This document shows positions 21,571 to 33,340 of a stretch of 64,000 bases of DNA, one piece after another. The notes beneath the pieces were generated by a model. It had not been told where the DNA came from. It searched no databases and was given only the letters and a program-made list of their open reading frames with translations. Made by a program: the position numbers and the translations under genes. This DNA is from Eupeodes corollae. Its lineage: Eukaryota > Arthropoda > Insecta > Diptera > Syrphidae. The stretch is taken from contig NC_079148.1 in the NCBI RefSeq assembly GCF_945859685.1, positions 992,001 through 1,056,000 on the forward strand, read 5' to 3'. How positions within the stretch are numbered: the first letter of the stretch is position 1; each line of letters starts with the position of its first letter.

Positions 21571-24500
21571 CAATTATTCATTCCATAATTTTCATAGTTG
21601 CTTAGTTGACCTATTTTGGTCGCATCTACGCATCTTTTTATAGATTTCTATTTATGCCTTAGAAATGAATGTAAATGCATGTTTTCAAAAGATTGGATCC
21701 GTTTAATGTCAAAGAGAAATAACTCGAAACAACTACACATTTATGTTCTTAATAAGCCGAATGAGAAAATCCGAATTTTCCAAGGGATGAAATCAAACAT
21801 AAGTTAATTGTATCAAATTCCACGGAAATCAATTCCAATTTTTCCAATTTGCTTGCCGTTGCAGCCTTGTTTTATTTTTTGTTTCTAGAACGTCAACCAA
21901 TCATTTCTCTTAGCCTTCAGATAATAATAATTAGCCTTGACATCGTTCTTTTTGCTGCTCTCTGTACCATAAGCCTTCCATCATCTTTTTGAATCTCTTT
22001 CCTCTTCGTTTCAATATTTTCATCCTGCCTTCTAACATCGAATAGCATACCCCCAACGTTTTTCAATTTACGAGTATATTTTCTTGTATTGATTTTTGAA
22101 ATAAAAATAGAATAAATCGGTATCTAAAAACCTACATTTCCACGAGCTTTCTTTGAAATAACTTAAATCTTGTCCAAAATAACACTAAATTTAGATGAAC
22201 TTTTCAATACTCTTCTTCTCTATTTCAAATTAAATTGAAAATTCTCCCAACTCATAAAAATAAATTGAGTGCAAACATTAAAATTTAATTATAATAATTT
22301 AAGAAAATTCTCTCTAAACACAATAAACAATTAACCTTCTCTATATAAAGCCATTGGATCTTTTTTGTTTTTTAATATTTTCTCACCATCTTATTATGCC
22401 AAAATGCGGGCCAATTCAATGGTAAATAACGTCAAGCTCATGGCAATAATAATATTGTTACGCACTGACGCCCCCGGAAATCCTTTTGACGGAAGTATAC
22501 ATAATACACAGAGTCAAAGTCAAAGTTAAAGGCAAAGGCAAAGGCAATAGCAAAGGCAAAGAGGCAGCAAGCAAGTTAAAGCAACAGCATCGGCATCAGT
22601 ATCAACACCAAAAATCCAAGTAACTCCCAGTCTCAGCAGCAGGTACTCGTACAAAAACCTATTTTGAAGCTAAATACAGTTCGTTGGCTTTTGAAAAAAA
22701 AAAATAAAAACAAAAAAACGAAAAAAAATATTGTAAGAAAATTAAAATTCAAAATTACAAAAATGAACTTTCAATTGTGTTCGAAATTTGAATTTTCATT
22801 TTTATGGATTCTCCTATCAATTTTGATTTTATTTATATTTTAACGACTTTCCTCCTCCTTCTCTGATGATGATGATGATGGTAAAATCTGGTCCATATTT
22901 TTGTTCGTTTGGAGTCCAGCTACAGCAACGGGAACGGCAATATCAACATTATTATTTACGTCTTTCGACCGAATAAATTTAAATCGCATTAAAATCATAC
23001 AAAATATCGCAAAAACCTCCGACGGACCGACTCAGCGATCAACATCAAAATTGTGTAGTTTACATTGAACGGTTCCAAAGACGGTAGACGGTTGACGCCA
23101 GTGTCGTGTTGTTGTCGCGTCCGTTGCTCTAGTGCTATGCTTTGTCACCTTGCTTTGGGTTCGCTTAAGAGAGTGGTCCAGGGCGACACGCTTGGTATAG
23201 ATAGTGTTGGAAGTGTTGAAGACTTGAGCTGCAGCTGAATGGGTTTTTACAAAACTGGTGCCATAAGACTTGGGATCTGGTTTAGAGTGATTTTGTGATG
23301 CGTAGGCGTGTGTTTTTAATTTCATTTGGCATCAATTTGATTTCAACATTAAATTCGTAGAAAATCTTCTGTCAAATGGGCTTTTGTAGGTTTTTTTTTG
23401 CCTTTTCCAACTTAAGCTAGCTTCATAGTTCATAAAAGATGTAGCAATTCCAAGAAGTGGCTCAGTCTCCCTGTCTCTCTCCATGGGAGGGGTTTTTTGA
23501 AACATCATATTCAAGGGTCATAAAAATCAATGTTGGTTCATTCTAACATCGCATCGTCATCATCATCGTCATAGTCATCGAGATCGCCATAACCATCGCC
23601 ACAGCTGCCAGAAGTCGCCTAACCAAGTCAAGCCATTGCTATCGCCATTCAGTCAGTACCATCAGAGATTAGGAGTGGGTAATTGGTAACACATTTAATC
23701 ATTTCACGCAAGTAGAAGACTCCGTATTCTTCGCCTCTCTCTCATAGCAGCAGACAGAACGAAGCCTTCAATTGCCATATCTAGATATTGGATATAGCTG
23801 TTGGCTTCTGATTTTTTCCGATTCCCATGGAAAAAGAGCACACCACACCAAGAGGCATATTGCAAACCGGCCTGGTGGTGCCTTGGTCGACTACCGATTG
23901 CTGCATCAAGTGGCTGCAAATGTACATTTAACCTTTTACTGTGCTCTGCACAACATGCAATTCAATGGCCGAACCGTGTAACATTCGAAACACTCCTATC
24001 CTAGGTAGGTAGACGTATAAAGATACTTATGCCATAGGCTACACCAGAGGAGCCAGACTCCCAGAGATAGAAACTATAAACTGCTGCGCCTCGAAACGAA
24101 TCCAATTTGATGTCACATTCACATGTGCGGCAATGTTCTGTTTCTCTGTTTATTATTTGCCAAACTTAAGTGCGCCTAAAATACGAGTAAAAGATGGAGA
24201 AGAAAAAAGACCTGCATACATGAGGCTCTGCTGTAGTGCGCTTATGATGAAGGCTATCGATTTTAGGTTGAATGTGCTCGCCTTTAAAAATGAAAAAATT
24301 AAAATCTGAGCTAGATTTCGGTGGGCAATAAACTGAACTGAGTTTTTCTATTTCCAACGTCCGTCGTTGTTGTCACCGTCACTTCGTCGGACGTCGTCGA
24401 CGTTATTATAAACTACTCATTATATGAAACTTATATGAGGCAAGTGCTGCAATTTAAGGTAGTTTTCATACACTCTCATACAGGGTGTTCCGTTTATAAG

Positions 24501-25708
24501 TATTTAATGTCAAACTATTAAATGTTTTGGTTTTTATATCTTCCTGTTGGCTTTTTGAAATTATTGCATATTAAAATGCTACCAATTATAAATGGTGGAG
24601 TTTATCAACGACTGACGAGGACGTGGAAGACATTTTTTGTGATTCTAAATTCTGGTTAAAGCTTAAGGTTTTTAGTAGTATTTTGATGTAGTTTAAATTT
24701 TTCAACGAAATTAGGTAGTTTATAGTAAATTTGTATATCCACTGGTAATAAAAACTTGTATTTTAGAGGTACGCGACAAGTTGTACAACTTAACGACTTT
24801 AAATAATGAAAAAAGAAATAAAATTCCTAAACAAGAGTAGACTATGTTTGTTTATGGTATGGTTTTTAATAGGTTTTAAGGAATATTTTTTAACTTGAAA
24901 GACTAAGAGTTAAAATGAATGAAATCAGCTATATGAAATACATCTTAACGCCGATACGATCTTCAAGACATAATGAACTAAAACATTATTTAATTTGACG
25001 GTTCAATATAGAAAAACTAAGTAGTAGTTAATTTTACTTTCTAAATCACAAAATGTTTTGTTTTGTCATATGACAAAATTTAAGCACCTGCTAAATTTTT
25101 CAAAGCAAGTTGTTTTGAATAAAATAATATTTTATAAATGTTTCACTTGCATTTGCTTAGTTTTAACTATTGATAAATCTACTGTGATTTTAACAAATCG
25201 ATTAATTTGATTGTAGATTATAATAATTTAATAAATATGAAGGACTAAGAAGTCCTTCTCATTGTTTAATATTTCAAAAAATTCGAATTTTATATTTTCA
25301 AAAATTTTAACTTCGAATTTCGTAATTACCTGATGACATTTTTAGAATTTATTATCAATAGCGACTTTATTACGTATGTCTCTTACTTCGGTTGACACTT
25401 TTTCTAAGAATCAAATATTTGTATCGTAAGAAATTGTAGCTAAAGTTGTTGCTCCAACCAAAAAACAAATAAGTCTGAAAATACTTAACAAAGTCTTAAA
25501 TAAAGAAAGAATTTAAGTTTGAGGTTTCAAATTTTGACAGTTACAAAAAAAGTAGTTGAGCTAAAAAATTTGCGTCTAGGGGTTTCCGCTATTTTAAAGT
25601 GGACACAAAATTTTGCGAATAATTGTGTCTTACTCATTGAAGAGTGTGAAAGCTCAATGTGGAAACTCAGTTTAGAGAACATTTCTAACGAAAACAAAAA
25701 CTTCAAAA
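21571..25708. other. Mostly gene-less stretch with a GC-richer island at 22.86-24.42 kb
   Basis: Within 22860-24420 the base composition is noticeably more GC-rich. It includes GAT repeats (22864-22880), CATCGTCATCATCATCGTCA at 23551-23570 and GTTGTTGTCACCGTCACTTC near 24366-24385. Several minus frames are open here (23032-23325 with 97 codons, 23332-23514, 23704-23919, 24166-24357), but none has a recognisable domain. This could be a promoter, enhancer or non-coding first exon of a neighbouring gene; the sequence alone does not decide. At 24481 CAGGGTGTTCCGTTTATAAG resembles the outer end of a mariner-like element, but no transposase follows clearly. Confidence 0.4.
22513..22562 (+). repeat. 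AAAGGC-type hexanucleotide microsatellite
   Basis: Imperfect repeats of AAAGTC, then AAAGGC, with the best block AAAGGCAAAGGCAAAGGC around 22528-22545. Confidence 0.8.
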
Positions 25709-25910
25709 TGCGAGGAATTGATAAATCCTCCAAGAGTAATTCTGTCATGAACAAGTGCTTTCTCAAATTAGCCGTTCAGATTCGGCATATAAACTGTAGG
25801 TCTCTTCCATTTCTAACAACATAACTCGCACACAGGAATGTTTGAGAGTTGTAAGTCACTAGGCCCTGGTTCTTCATAGACTGTTGCGCAACCTAATTTA
25901 TTTTATAATT
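25709..25910 (+). mobile_element. tRNA-derived SINE, copy 3, 5'-truncated
   Basis: It begins in the middle of the SINE body at TGCGAGGAATTGATAAATCC and continues collinearly with copies 1 and 4 through TTCGGCATATAAACTGTAGG, TGTTTGAGAGTTGTAAGTCA and TAGGCCCTGGTTCTTCATAG to the CACCTAATTTA-like 3' end (here CAACCTAATTTATTTTAT). The tRNA-like head is missing, so this copy has no internal promoter. A possible short duplication AAAAACTT lies at 25696-25703 and 25912-25919 but is too simple to be decisive. The overlapping plus frame 25519-25824 is not a gene. Confidence 0.85.
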
Positions 25911-26189
25911 TAAAAACTTGCATTGACCCATTATGCTTTTTGAGATATAATGTATAAGAATTGAAAGAGTTTCGAGATTATAATTCTATAAAAAAAAAAC
26001 TTATTAAGAGAATGAAGACTAATCAAAGCACATCTTGAAGAATACGATGGCGTTTCAATCGTTCATTTTAATTACACAAAATAGAATCTAGTAAAAGATT
26101 TTTTAACTCGTTTGATTCGAAGGTCATTTGACTAAAAACAATAGAAAAGGACGAACTAAAGGCATTTAACTGATTTCAAGGCAAAAGGT

Positions 26190-26705
26190 TTAATAAATTT
26201 GGGGTTACAAATGACGCTTAGATCACGAATGTCCGTCTTATGTTCAAGGTCCTGATTGTTTATATGGTACTCATAAACTACTGGGAATAAAATTCGATAA
26301 GCAGTGAAAACACATTTTAAGCATTTAAAATAAGTTAATTATTTTGACACCAATCAGCTAACACATTTTAACCAACTTGAAGTTTAAGAAAATCTGATGA
26401 ATTGTGTTTGCACATAAAAACTTTTATATTTATGAACTGCATAAATAAGACATGACGCTTTTTTTTAGTAAATTCTGTATTTCATTTAAAAAAAATACTT
26501 AACAAAAGAGGCCCGAAATGGCCCCCTTGTGGCACACCAGATAATACTTTGAAAATTAGGAATTACTATTTCTTAGTTTTACAACTTGTTTGTGTTTATG
26601 AAGTAAATATGAAACCATTTCAAAAGCAAATCATGAATACCAGAGGAAGTTTTGAGATATAAATTTAGTGTTACATTCTATCAAAATCTTTGGTGAAAAC
26701 TGTTT
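26190..26705 (-). pseudogene. Jockey-like LINE reverse transcriptase fragment, decayed
   Basis: The minus strand shows RT segments in the expected order. They are FTKDFDRM (about 26702-26679, resembling the first catalytic block DFSKAFDRV), KHKQVVKLRNSNS (about 26603-26565, like the Lys/Gln-Val-Val-Lys block), SGVPQGGHFGPLLL (26543-26501, like the classic SGVPQGSHLGPLLF motif), ADWCQNN (26358-26338) and DIRDLSVICNPKF (about 26236-26198). Reverse transcriptase copies element RNA into DNA at a nicked target. Multiple stops and a frameshift separate the blocks, and the FADD-type catalytic block between GPLLL and ADWCQNN is eroded. Both ends are undefined, and no endonuclease domain or poly-A tail was recognised. 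Confidence 0.78.
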
Positions 26706-26720
26706 AAATGGTATCAACCT

Positions 26721-29700
26721 GAAATTTAGAAGAAGAAGGTTAGTAAAAAAAACAATTATTTTCTTAAGTTCGCTCATATTTTAGCTGAGTTTGGAATAAG
26801 AAATTAAGGGTTGTAGCTACATAAACGAAATGTATACTTTAAAACCGTGCTACAATTTCTGATGCGTGACTTTTTCTTTAAAATTTAATATCTAAAAATT
26901 GGCAGTCTGTAAACTCAGAAAATTTTAGTTTTAAACACCTTGAGCTTTAAAGATCTGTATTCAATAAAACCCAATTAAGATAAATTAGCTAAAGTTAAAA
27001 TCCCGGAGAATTAAATTTCGTATTTTTCATCTAAGGCAACTTCCTCAAGTGCAAACAAATTTATCGAACAGAACAAGAAATTAACTAATCAATGAAATGA
27101 AATGAACGCTTTCATTTCTTGCCACATCTACATTTATCATTACGTCGATACAACTTAAATGGAGAAGACAATTGTTTTTACCCTTAAATTCGTGCTTAGT
27201 GGAATTAGTTGAATTTTCGTATAACTTAAATATTTGCCGTTTTTACTAAATGGGTCGTACTGTACTTAACTGAGGGATATTCATTAAGGTATCCCGAGCT
27301 TTCTAAAAGACCCCTTTTAAATAGATTCAGATCTTAAGCAGTCTTTCAGAATGAACTTAGCACACATCAAATGATAATATGTACCGCAAATTTCATTAAT
27401 TTTCTGAAGGTATTTACGTGTCACCCAAAAACCAAACAAAGCAAACACTTTGTGTGACTATATGCGTCAGTCAAAATAAATAATGGTGATGAGCTGAAAA
27501 CCAAAATTAAATACCAAAAACCAATGTTCCCCAAAGGCTACCTTACATAAACATATGTACAGTCTACAGTACATATTTGTAGGCACCAACCTACCTGCTT
27601 ATAGACCCTACATCTATTTTATTTACTTCAAGTTAACCAGATCGAACAATATAGCCTTCAGCAATAATTGGTTTCCTTCATTAAAATTAAAAGACTTTCT
27701 CTCTCTCGTTCCCCTCTTTTTTGCTATGACTCTGATTACTCTTTCCTGTAGAGGTGTAGAGTAGATACGTTTTGCTTCCTTATATTCTTTAAGGATATAA
27801 AAGTATCTACACAAAAATTAAGCAATATGGTTGGATTGAAACACAAGGATTTGTGGAATAATTTTCGTTATTTTCTTTTTTTACTTAATTAGAGGATTTT
27901 CTTCGGCAGTTTTATGATGCGAATTTATTTCAACCCCACGACGACGACGCGACGGTGAAGATAATATTTAAGTTGAAGCCACTGAACCAGGTAGGAATAT
28001 AGCTATACGAACTTATGTACAATACGTGTGAGGCATTCCTTAAGACAACTTTCATACAGAAATGTTATGGTAGGTTATAAGAACATATACATCAGGTGAG
28101 AGGTGAGTGCGTACAATATAAGACACCCAGGTGGGTTAAGCCAGCAATAAATAAAATAAAATGCTGAATTTATTTGAAGAATTAAAATATCATATATAAG
28201 ATAAGATAATATATCTACCAACAGCCATATATTGAGTTCTTGGAAGAGTCCTTTGCATTTGGCGGAGAGAAGAGATTTTTGCTAGAAAACATTTTTATGG
28301 GAAAATAAAAAAAAGGATTTTCATCTTGGGTAGAAAAATCAACTTTTTCTTCTGATTTTATAGTCGAGTTGGGGATAACGTGGTTTTTAAAGACCAAGCT
28401 TCACCTCAAGATTAATATAATGAAGTGATTTTCCAGGAAATTCAAGGCAAAATTTAAACACGAAAGTTGTATAGATTTTTGACTCGTGTATTTTCAAAAC
28501 CATAAAAATTGGGTCAATATCCGATTTGTTAAAAGAAAATCACACCACGTGAAAAGAAAAAATGTGACAGAAGCATCACACATTTCGATGAGATGAGGTA
28601 GGCTTTTGAGTCTACAACATCAATATCTTTGCATAGAATTTAACTTAATGTTTCGTTACTAGTCGAAGTTCAAAGAGAAAAAAAAAATAAAGCTAAATCT
28701 CATCTGATGCTTCTCTCCCAATAACGCCTTAAACGACGCAATAAAAGATCGTCTTAATCTATCCAAGTACCTACAAAGGGAGATATATGACCCAATTAGC
28801 TAGCACAAATAATATATCTCAACCTTTTTTCCACTGAATTTTCTCAAAAAAAAAGAAGAAAATTATATATATAGGAAAGAAAAGAAAAGTATAAACTAGC
28901 TCTAAGGAAGGATAATTGATGGTGATTCCTAAACACACGCCTCTCACATAATCCTCTCTGCAAAGTCACTTCTTCTATATGTCTTTTTATTTTATTTGAC
29001 TTTTTTTTCCTGTTTTGAAATTGTAACCTTTCCTTTTAGAAAGGAAACAAACTCCATTGGATGTTACAAAGTCAGCAATCAAAAGAGATTTTTACGGGAT
29101 TACTTTTATTTATATATAGAAGAAGAAGAAGACGAAAAAAATATAAAGAAATTTATGAAAGCAGTACACATTTTTCATGGGGCTCTAATGAAATATGATG
29201 TAGGTAAGGTATACATAACCTACAATGCCTACCTTGCCTATATACCTCTCATATAAGACGTCTTTATACCTTTGGATGTGACATAGCGCATAGGGCATTA
29301 TGTTCAACATTACTACTTAATCAAACTTTGTCGCTACTCTTTTGAGGGATTTGAGCCCCTTAGTATGACATAGAATAATTAGACTTATGTACATATGTAA
29401 CAGTTGGGGGCGAAAATATTCATAAAACAAACTCCGTAAAAGTCTCGAGTGGTTTTGAAAATAGTTAAAATAGTTTTTTCTAACAACATGCCAAAGAGTA
29501 GGACTACGAGTGTTAGGAAACTTCAAAAACCCAGGGTTTTGGTCAGTGTTAGTAAAATTTGTAGGTACCTTTTAAACAATGTTCGAAAGTAATCTTTTAG
29601 AATATTGAATCGAAACCATGGACAGCTAAATCACTGAATCCTTACAAATTGACCAGACATTCTTTTAAAGTAGCATTTTAAAAACTTTCATATATATGCA

Positions 29701-29816
29701 TTCATGAGTTTGACGTCTGTCAATCACTGCTGCATTGATATACTCGCATATCGAATGCTGGAGCAGGCCTATTGGTACCTCGGAAGTGCTTTATCGAAAG
29801 GTCATATTTTAATTGG
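26721..29816. other. AT-rich stretch, nothing recognised
   Basis: No conserved frame was found. The 86-codon plus frame at 28996-29256 contains an acidic run caused by GAAGAAGAAGAAGACG near 29119-29134. There is a small GC-rich patch CCACGACGACGACGCGACGG at 27936-27955. Confidence 0.45.
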
Positions 29817-29819
29817 TTA

Positions 29820-30300
29820 AATGATGGGAATTTTGACTTCTGGGACAAGAAGCGTAAAAATCGAGATGAGAACGTTACACACAAAATACTTGCTGAGCAA
29901 TTGTGTGTAACTCAACGTTTCTAAGCATCCCGGTGCAAAAGACCTGAAAATTGGTGTCAAATGAATTGAATCAGAGGCAGATGGATCGACACGAAATCTT
30001 GGTTGCCAGAAAAAAATCAAGTCTGAACAAATCAACTTCTCAAAAATGTTAAAAACTACTTAGAGTTATTCAACTTGGAGATGCTGGACCCCATCTCTCT
30101 TTTCTTCAGACCTGGAAACTTTCGACAACTATATGTTTTCTTCAATAGGCTATGTGCAAGGCTAGCAGCATTTTTATTCTTACAAAATCAACGAAAAAAG
30201 TAGTACTTTGAGTACATTTCTTTGCACTAAGAAAAGATATGCCTGTTTAGAACCTTAAACCAACAAGCGTCACAGGTTTCATGAAATTTATGGTCAAAAG
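29820..30300 (+). pseudogene. Mariner transposase remnant, internally deleted
   Basis: The plus strand carries an N-terminal helix-turn-helix piece, KILAEQLCVTQR at about 29883-29918. After a gap comes the C-terminal catalytic region: KNVKNYLELFNLEMLD (about 30042-30089), then in another frame SSDLETFDNYMF (about 30103-30140) and GYVQG-stop-QHFYSY (about 30149-30185). In intact mariner transposases these correspond to the helix before the last catalytic aspartate, the SPDLAPSDYHLF-type block and the following GL..QHF.SYEE segment. The central part with the first two catalytic aspartates is missing. Frameshifts and stops make it non-functional. No inverted repeats were identified. Confidence 0.7.
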
Positions 30301-31207
30301 TTGACAGTTCACATTAAGGGGTTCAAAAAACTAACTTTTTAATTCACGAACATTTACAAGGGATATAACATATAAAATTATATTTGAAAATTAGTTAACA
30401 TTCCTTAAAATATTTCCAAAATTTTCAAACCACTTTTTAAGGAAAAAAAATCAAATTTGAAATACTTTGCCATTCGGTGACCTTTATCACTACTGTTTTA
30501 CATTGGATGGGGTTTAAAATATACGAAATTTTGTCATAATCATAAAATTTATTTTATTTAGGAATTTTTACAAACTTAAGCATTTTAGCCGTAGTATTTG
30601 AACATCTAGAATGTGAATACCGCTCGTGCTATCAAATATAGGGATTCTTTTTTCATCCACACATCAAGAATATGGAATGCTTTTACCCTGTTTTTTAATT
30701 TAAGAATAAAATTTTGAAACTAAGTGTGCCCTCATCTCCTTTGAAACTATTTTCTATTTTCTTGTGTTAAAACATGTTTAGGGTAGTTATAGCCCCCTTC
30801 CGTGTGTGTGACTCATTTTTATTACAAACATTATTTTGTTTGTTTTTGAAACGATGCCGAAATATTAAATTAACACTTCCTTTGTTATTAATCACCCTGT
30901 AATCTTTCGAGATGTTTTTCTAAATAAACTTTTTAAAAACACAAATCAAACACACCCTATATGTTCGTTTTATTTTTAGTATGTGGACAAAAATATTATT
31001 GTACATGTCTTCAAAAAAACAACTTTTATTTACAGCTCATATACAAATCTAAGTTATATTGAAAATTGCATATATATATGATTTCTGCGCATTTTCATCA
31101 GTTTCAGCTTCAAAGATTGAGAACCCCTCTCGCACTAACTCATACGACGCGACGCCATCATTTTGAATTGAATCTATTGCCCAGGCCTTATGTAGAGACC
31201 ATAGAGC

Positions 31208-31255
31208 ATTAGAAACTGGAAAAAGCAGACCAAAGTGGGCTTACCAGTTTCTAAT
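31208..31255. other. Perfect 12-bp inverted repeat with 24-nt loop
   Basis: ATTAGAAACTGG at 31208-31219 pairs exactly with CCAGTTTCTAAT at 31244-31255. The stem is shorter than that of a typical microRNA precursor, and flanking bases do not extend it. It could be a structured RNA, a protein-binding palindrome, or chance. Confidence 0.6.
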
Positions 31256-32945
31256 CGCCCTGGCCATGTTGGGTAATCGTACGGCGCCGGCGCGCGTACA
31301 AATATAAAAATTCAACATTCAGGTCATTTTCAAATCGATGAACAGTTCTTGGGTAAAAAAAGAAATACAAAAACATATCTACAATACATTAACTACGAGT
31401 ATAGATACGTGTACATGGAGGATTGGGACATCTCAAGGTGTTGTTCGCTCTCAACACAAACAGCCTCTTTTACATGTTCGTGTAATGTACGTTAAGCTTT
31501 TGAACGACTTAAAAATTTGCATTCTATTTCTATATGTAGTTTGCTTGCAGATATGAACGGACGTACGTGTTATAATAATTATTATGGTGACCATGTTTTG
31601 GTTTCAAAGGATACAACAATAACTCTAGATATGTTACAAGTACAAAAATGAAGCTTATTTAATGTAAACACTTTCATGTACGATTTTTAAAAATAAACAA
31701 AGACAACAAATTTGTTTGAAAAATCGATACAATAAAAAGTACGTATACACCCTGGTGTTCCACCACCGTTTCTACCTAGATTTTGTATTCAACTTCAGTT
31801 ATTGTTATATTAAGCACCATTTTTGAAGAAAAGTGATCCTAATAGGCTAAGTTTCGGGGTAGAAAAAGGGTAATGTAATAGATCGGCAAATATAAATACA
31901 AAACTCTACAAAATCAAAAAAATCGAATATCCAACAAAGTTATGGTGACCTGTCAAACACGCCTCTAATTCTTAAAATTCTAAATATTTTCACAATTATT
32001 TGTATTTGGGTGTTCTCTCCATTGGAAGCCTTGACTAGAAGTTGATACGAAAGAGCCCCAGTTTGAAAGCCATCTTGTAATTAATTTTTGGACAAGCATG
32101 GAAACATATTTATTTCTTAGAATTTGTCTTCAAACAATTTTAAAGATACAATTTTTAGAATTTAAATAATAAAATGACAGAGACACCTGGTCACCATATT
32201 TTAGAAAAGAATTTAACGTCGTTAGCAATTGTTGCAATTCATGTATTGAAAAATTTCCTTTTTTATTTTCTTTAATGACTTACCACAATGGAAATTCATA
32301 CCTATACGAGTACATGCGATCGATATATTTTTATAAATACCATTTTTCATGTAGGAAGGCAGCAGCTACACCTTAAAAAAAGGGTTATCTTCGCGGTTGG
32401 GGTTTTTTAAAAATTGACTTCTTGTCACATTCCTCATTTATGTTGTTATGTGTCGTCTACCTTTAATATTTTACTAAGTGAAAACATGAAACCACACAAC
32501 AAAAATTAAAGAAAAAAGAGCAATAAAAATAATTCCAAGAAGCTTGTGGTGAATGAATTATTTTCGTTCAATGCCACAAACTTCTTCTCAAATGTCGCCC
32601 TTAAGTTTTGTATCCACGAATTTTTTGTATATGCGTTTCTATCCTATAACCCAAAGCCAGACAGGAGTAAGAGTATCCGGTCTCGAGTTCTTGAGACTCT
32701 GCTGTCTCACCATCATCACCCTATGTGCGAAGGATGTCTATAAATATACGTATGGATAAGTTTTGAAATGTGAATATTAAATGTAAAATTAACGTGTGCT
32801 GCTTGAATTGGCTGGTAAAACAAAGCATTCCTTAAGGGACAATATCTTCGAGCAAAAGGGAATAAGATGGCTTACGAAAAACCGCTGCTTATGTTAACCG
32901 AGATTGTTGACGACATACACGATAGAAGGAAGCCCCTAGACTCCC

Positions 32946-32983
32946 TATATAAATATGAAGCACAGCCTCCGAATGCAGTTTGA
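32946..32983 (+). promoter_or_regulatory. Candidate TATA box plus initiator
   Basis: TATATAAATA at 32946-32955 is followed by GCAGTTTG with its A at 32977, 31 bp downstream of the first T. That is the spacing expected between a fly TATA box and the transcription start. The initiator differs from TCAGTT at one base. I find no clear downstream promoter element and no convincing coding frame downstream, so function is unproven. Confidence 0.3.
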
Positions 32984-33322
32984 ATCTCTGTCGGTTTGGT
33001 ATATCGGTTTCGAGTCAACTTTGTATAAGGTATCTTCATATTTAACCAAAATCTATATATATATCTGCTTGTATATAACAGAGCTGCCGTTACGATGGTG
33101 ACGTTGTGGATGATAATGATGATGACTATGCTGGCTTGAAAGCCACCTTTATATAAGGGATGACGATGACGATGATGATGATGGCTTCCAAAAACCCAAC
33201 CAAAATGCTGATGTAGATCTATTTATTAAGCACATATTTATGCTTGTACACAATTTTGTATATATGTACATTTTATAGTGAAGAACACTTTCGCATTTCC
33301 CTGGTGAGTTGTGTTGTGTTGT

Positions 33323-33340
33323 GCATGATGTGCATCATGC
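33323..33340. repeat. Short perfect inverted repeat
   Basis: GCATGATG and CATCATGC are separated by two bases. It lies after a GTTGTGTTGTGTTGTG simple run. Confidence 0.6.

Noticed and set aside
23032..23325. 97-codon minus frame in a GC-richer island
   Set aside because: Starts with ATG and lacks stops but shows no recognisable domain; composition of the island makes open frames likely. Kept only as part of the island description.
33094..33138. 14-codon open frame downstream of the TATA/initiator pair
   Set aside because: Met-rich reading of a GATGAT microsatellite; too short and repetitive to support a peptide gene.
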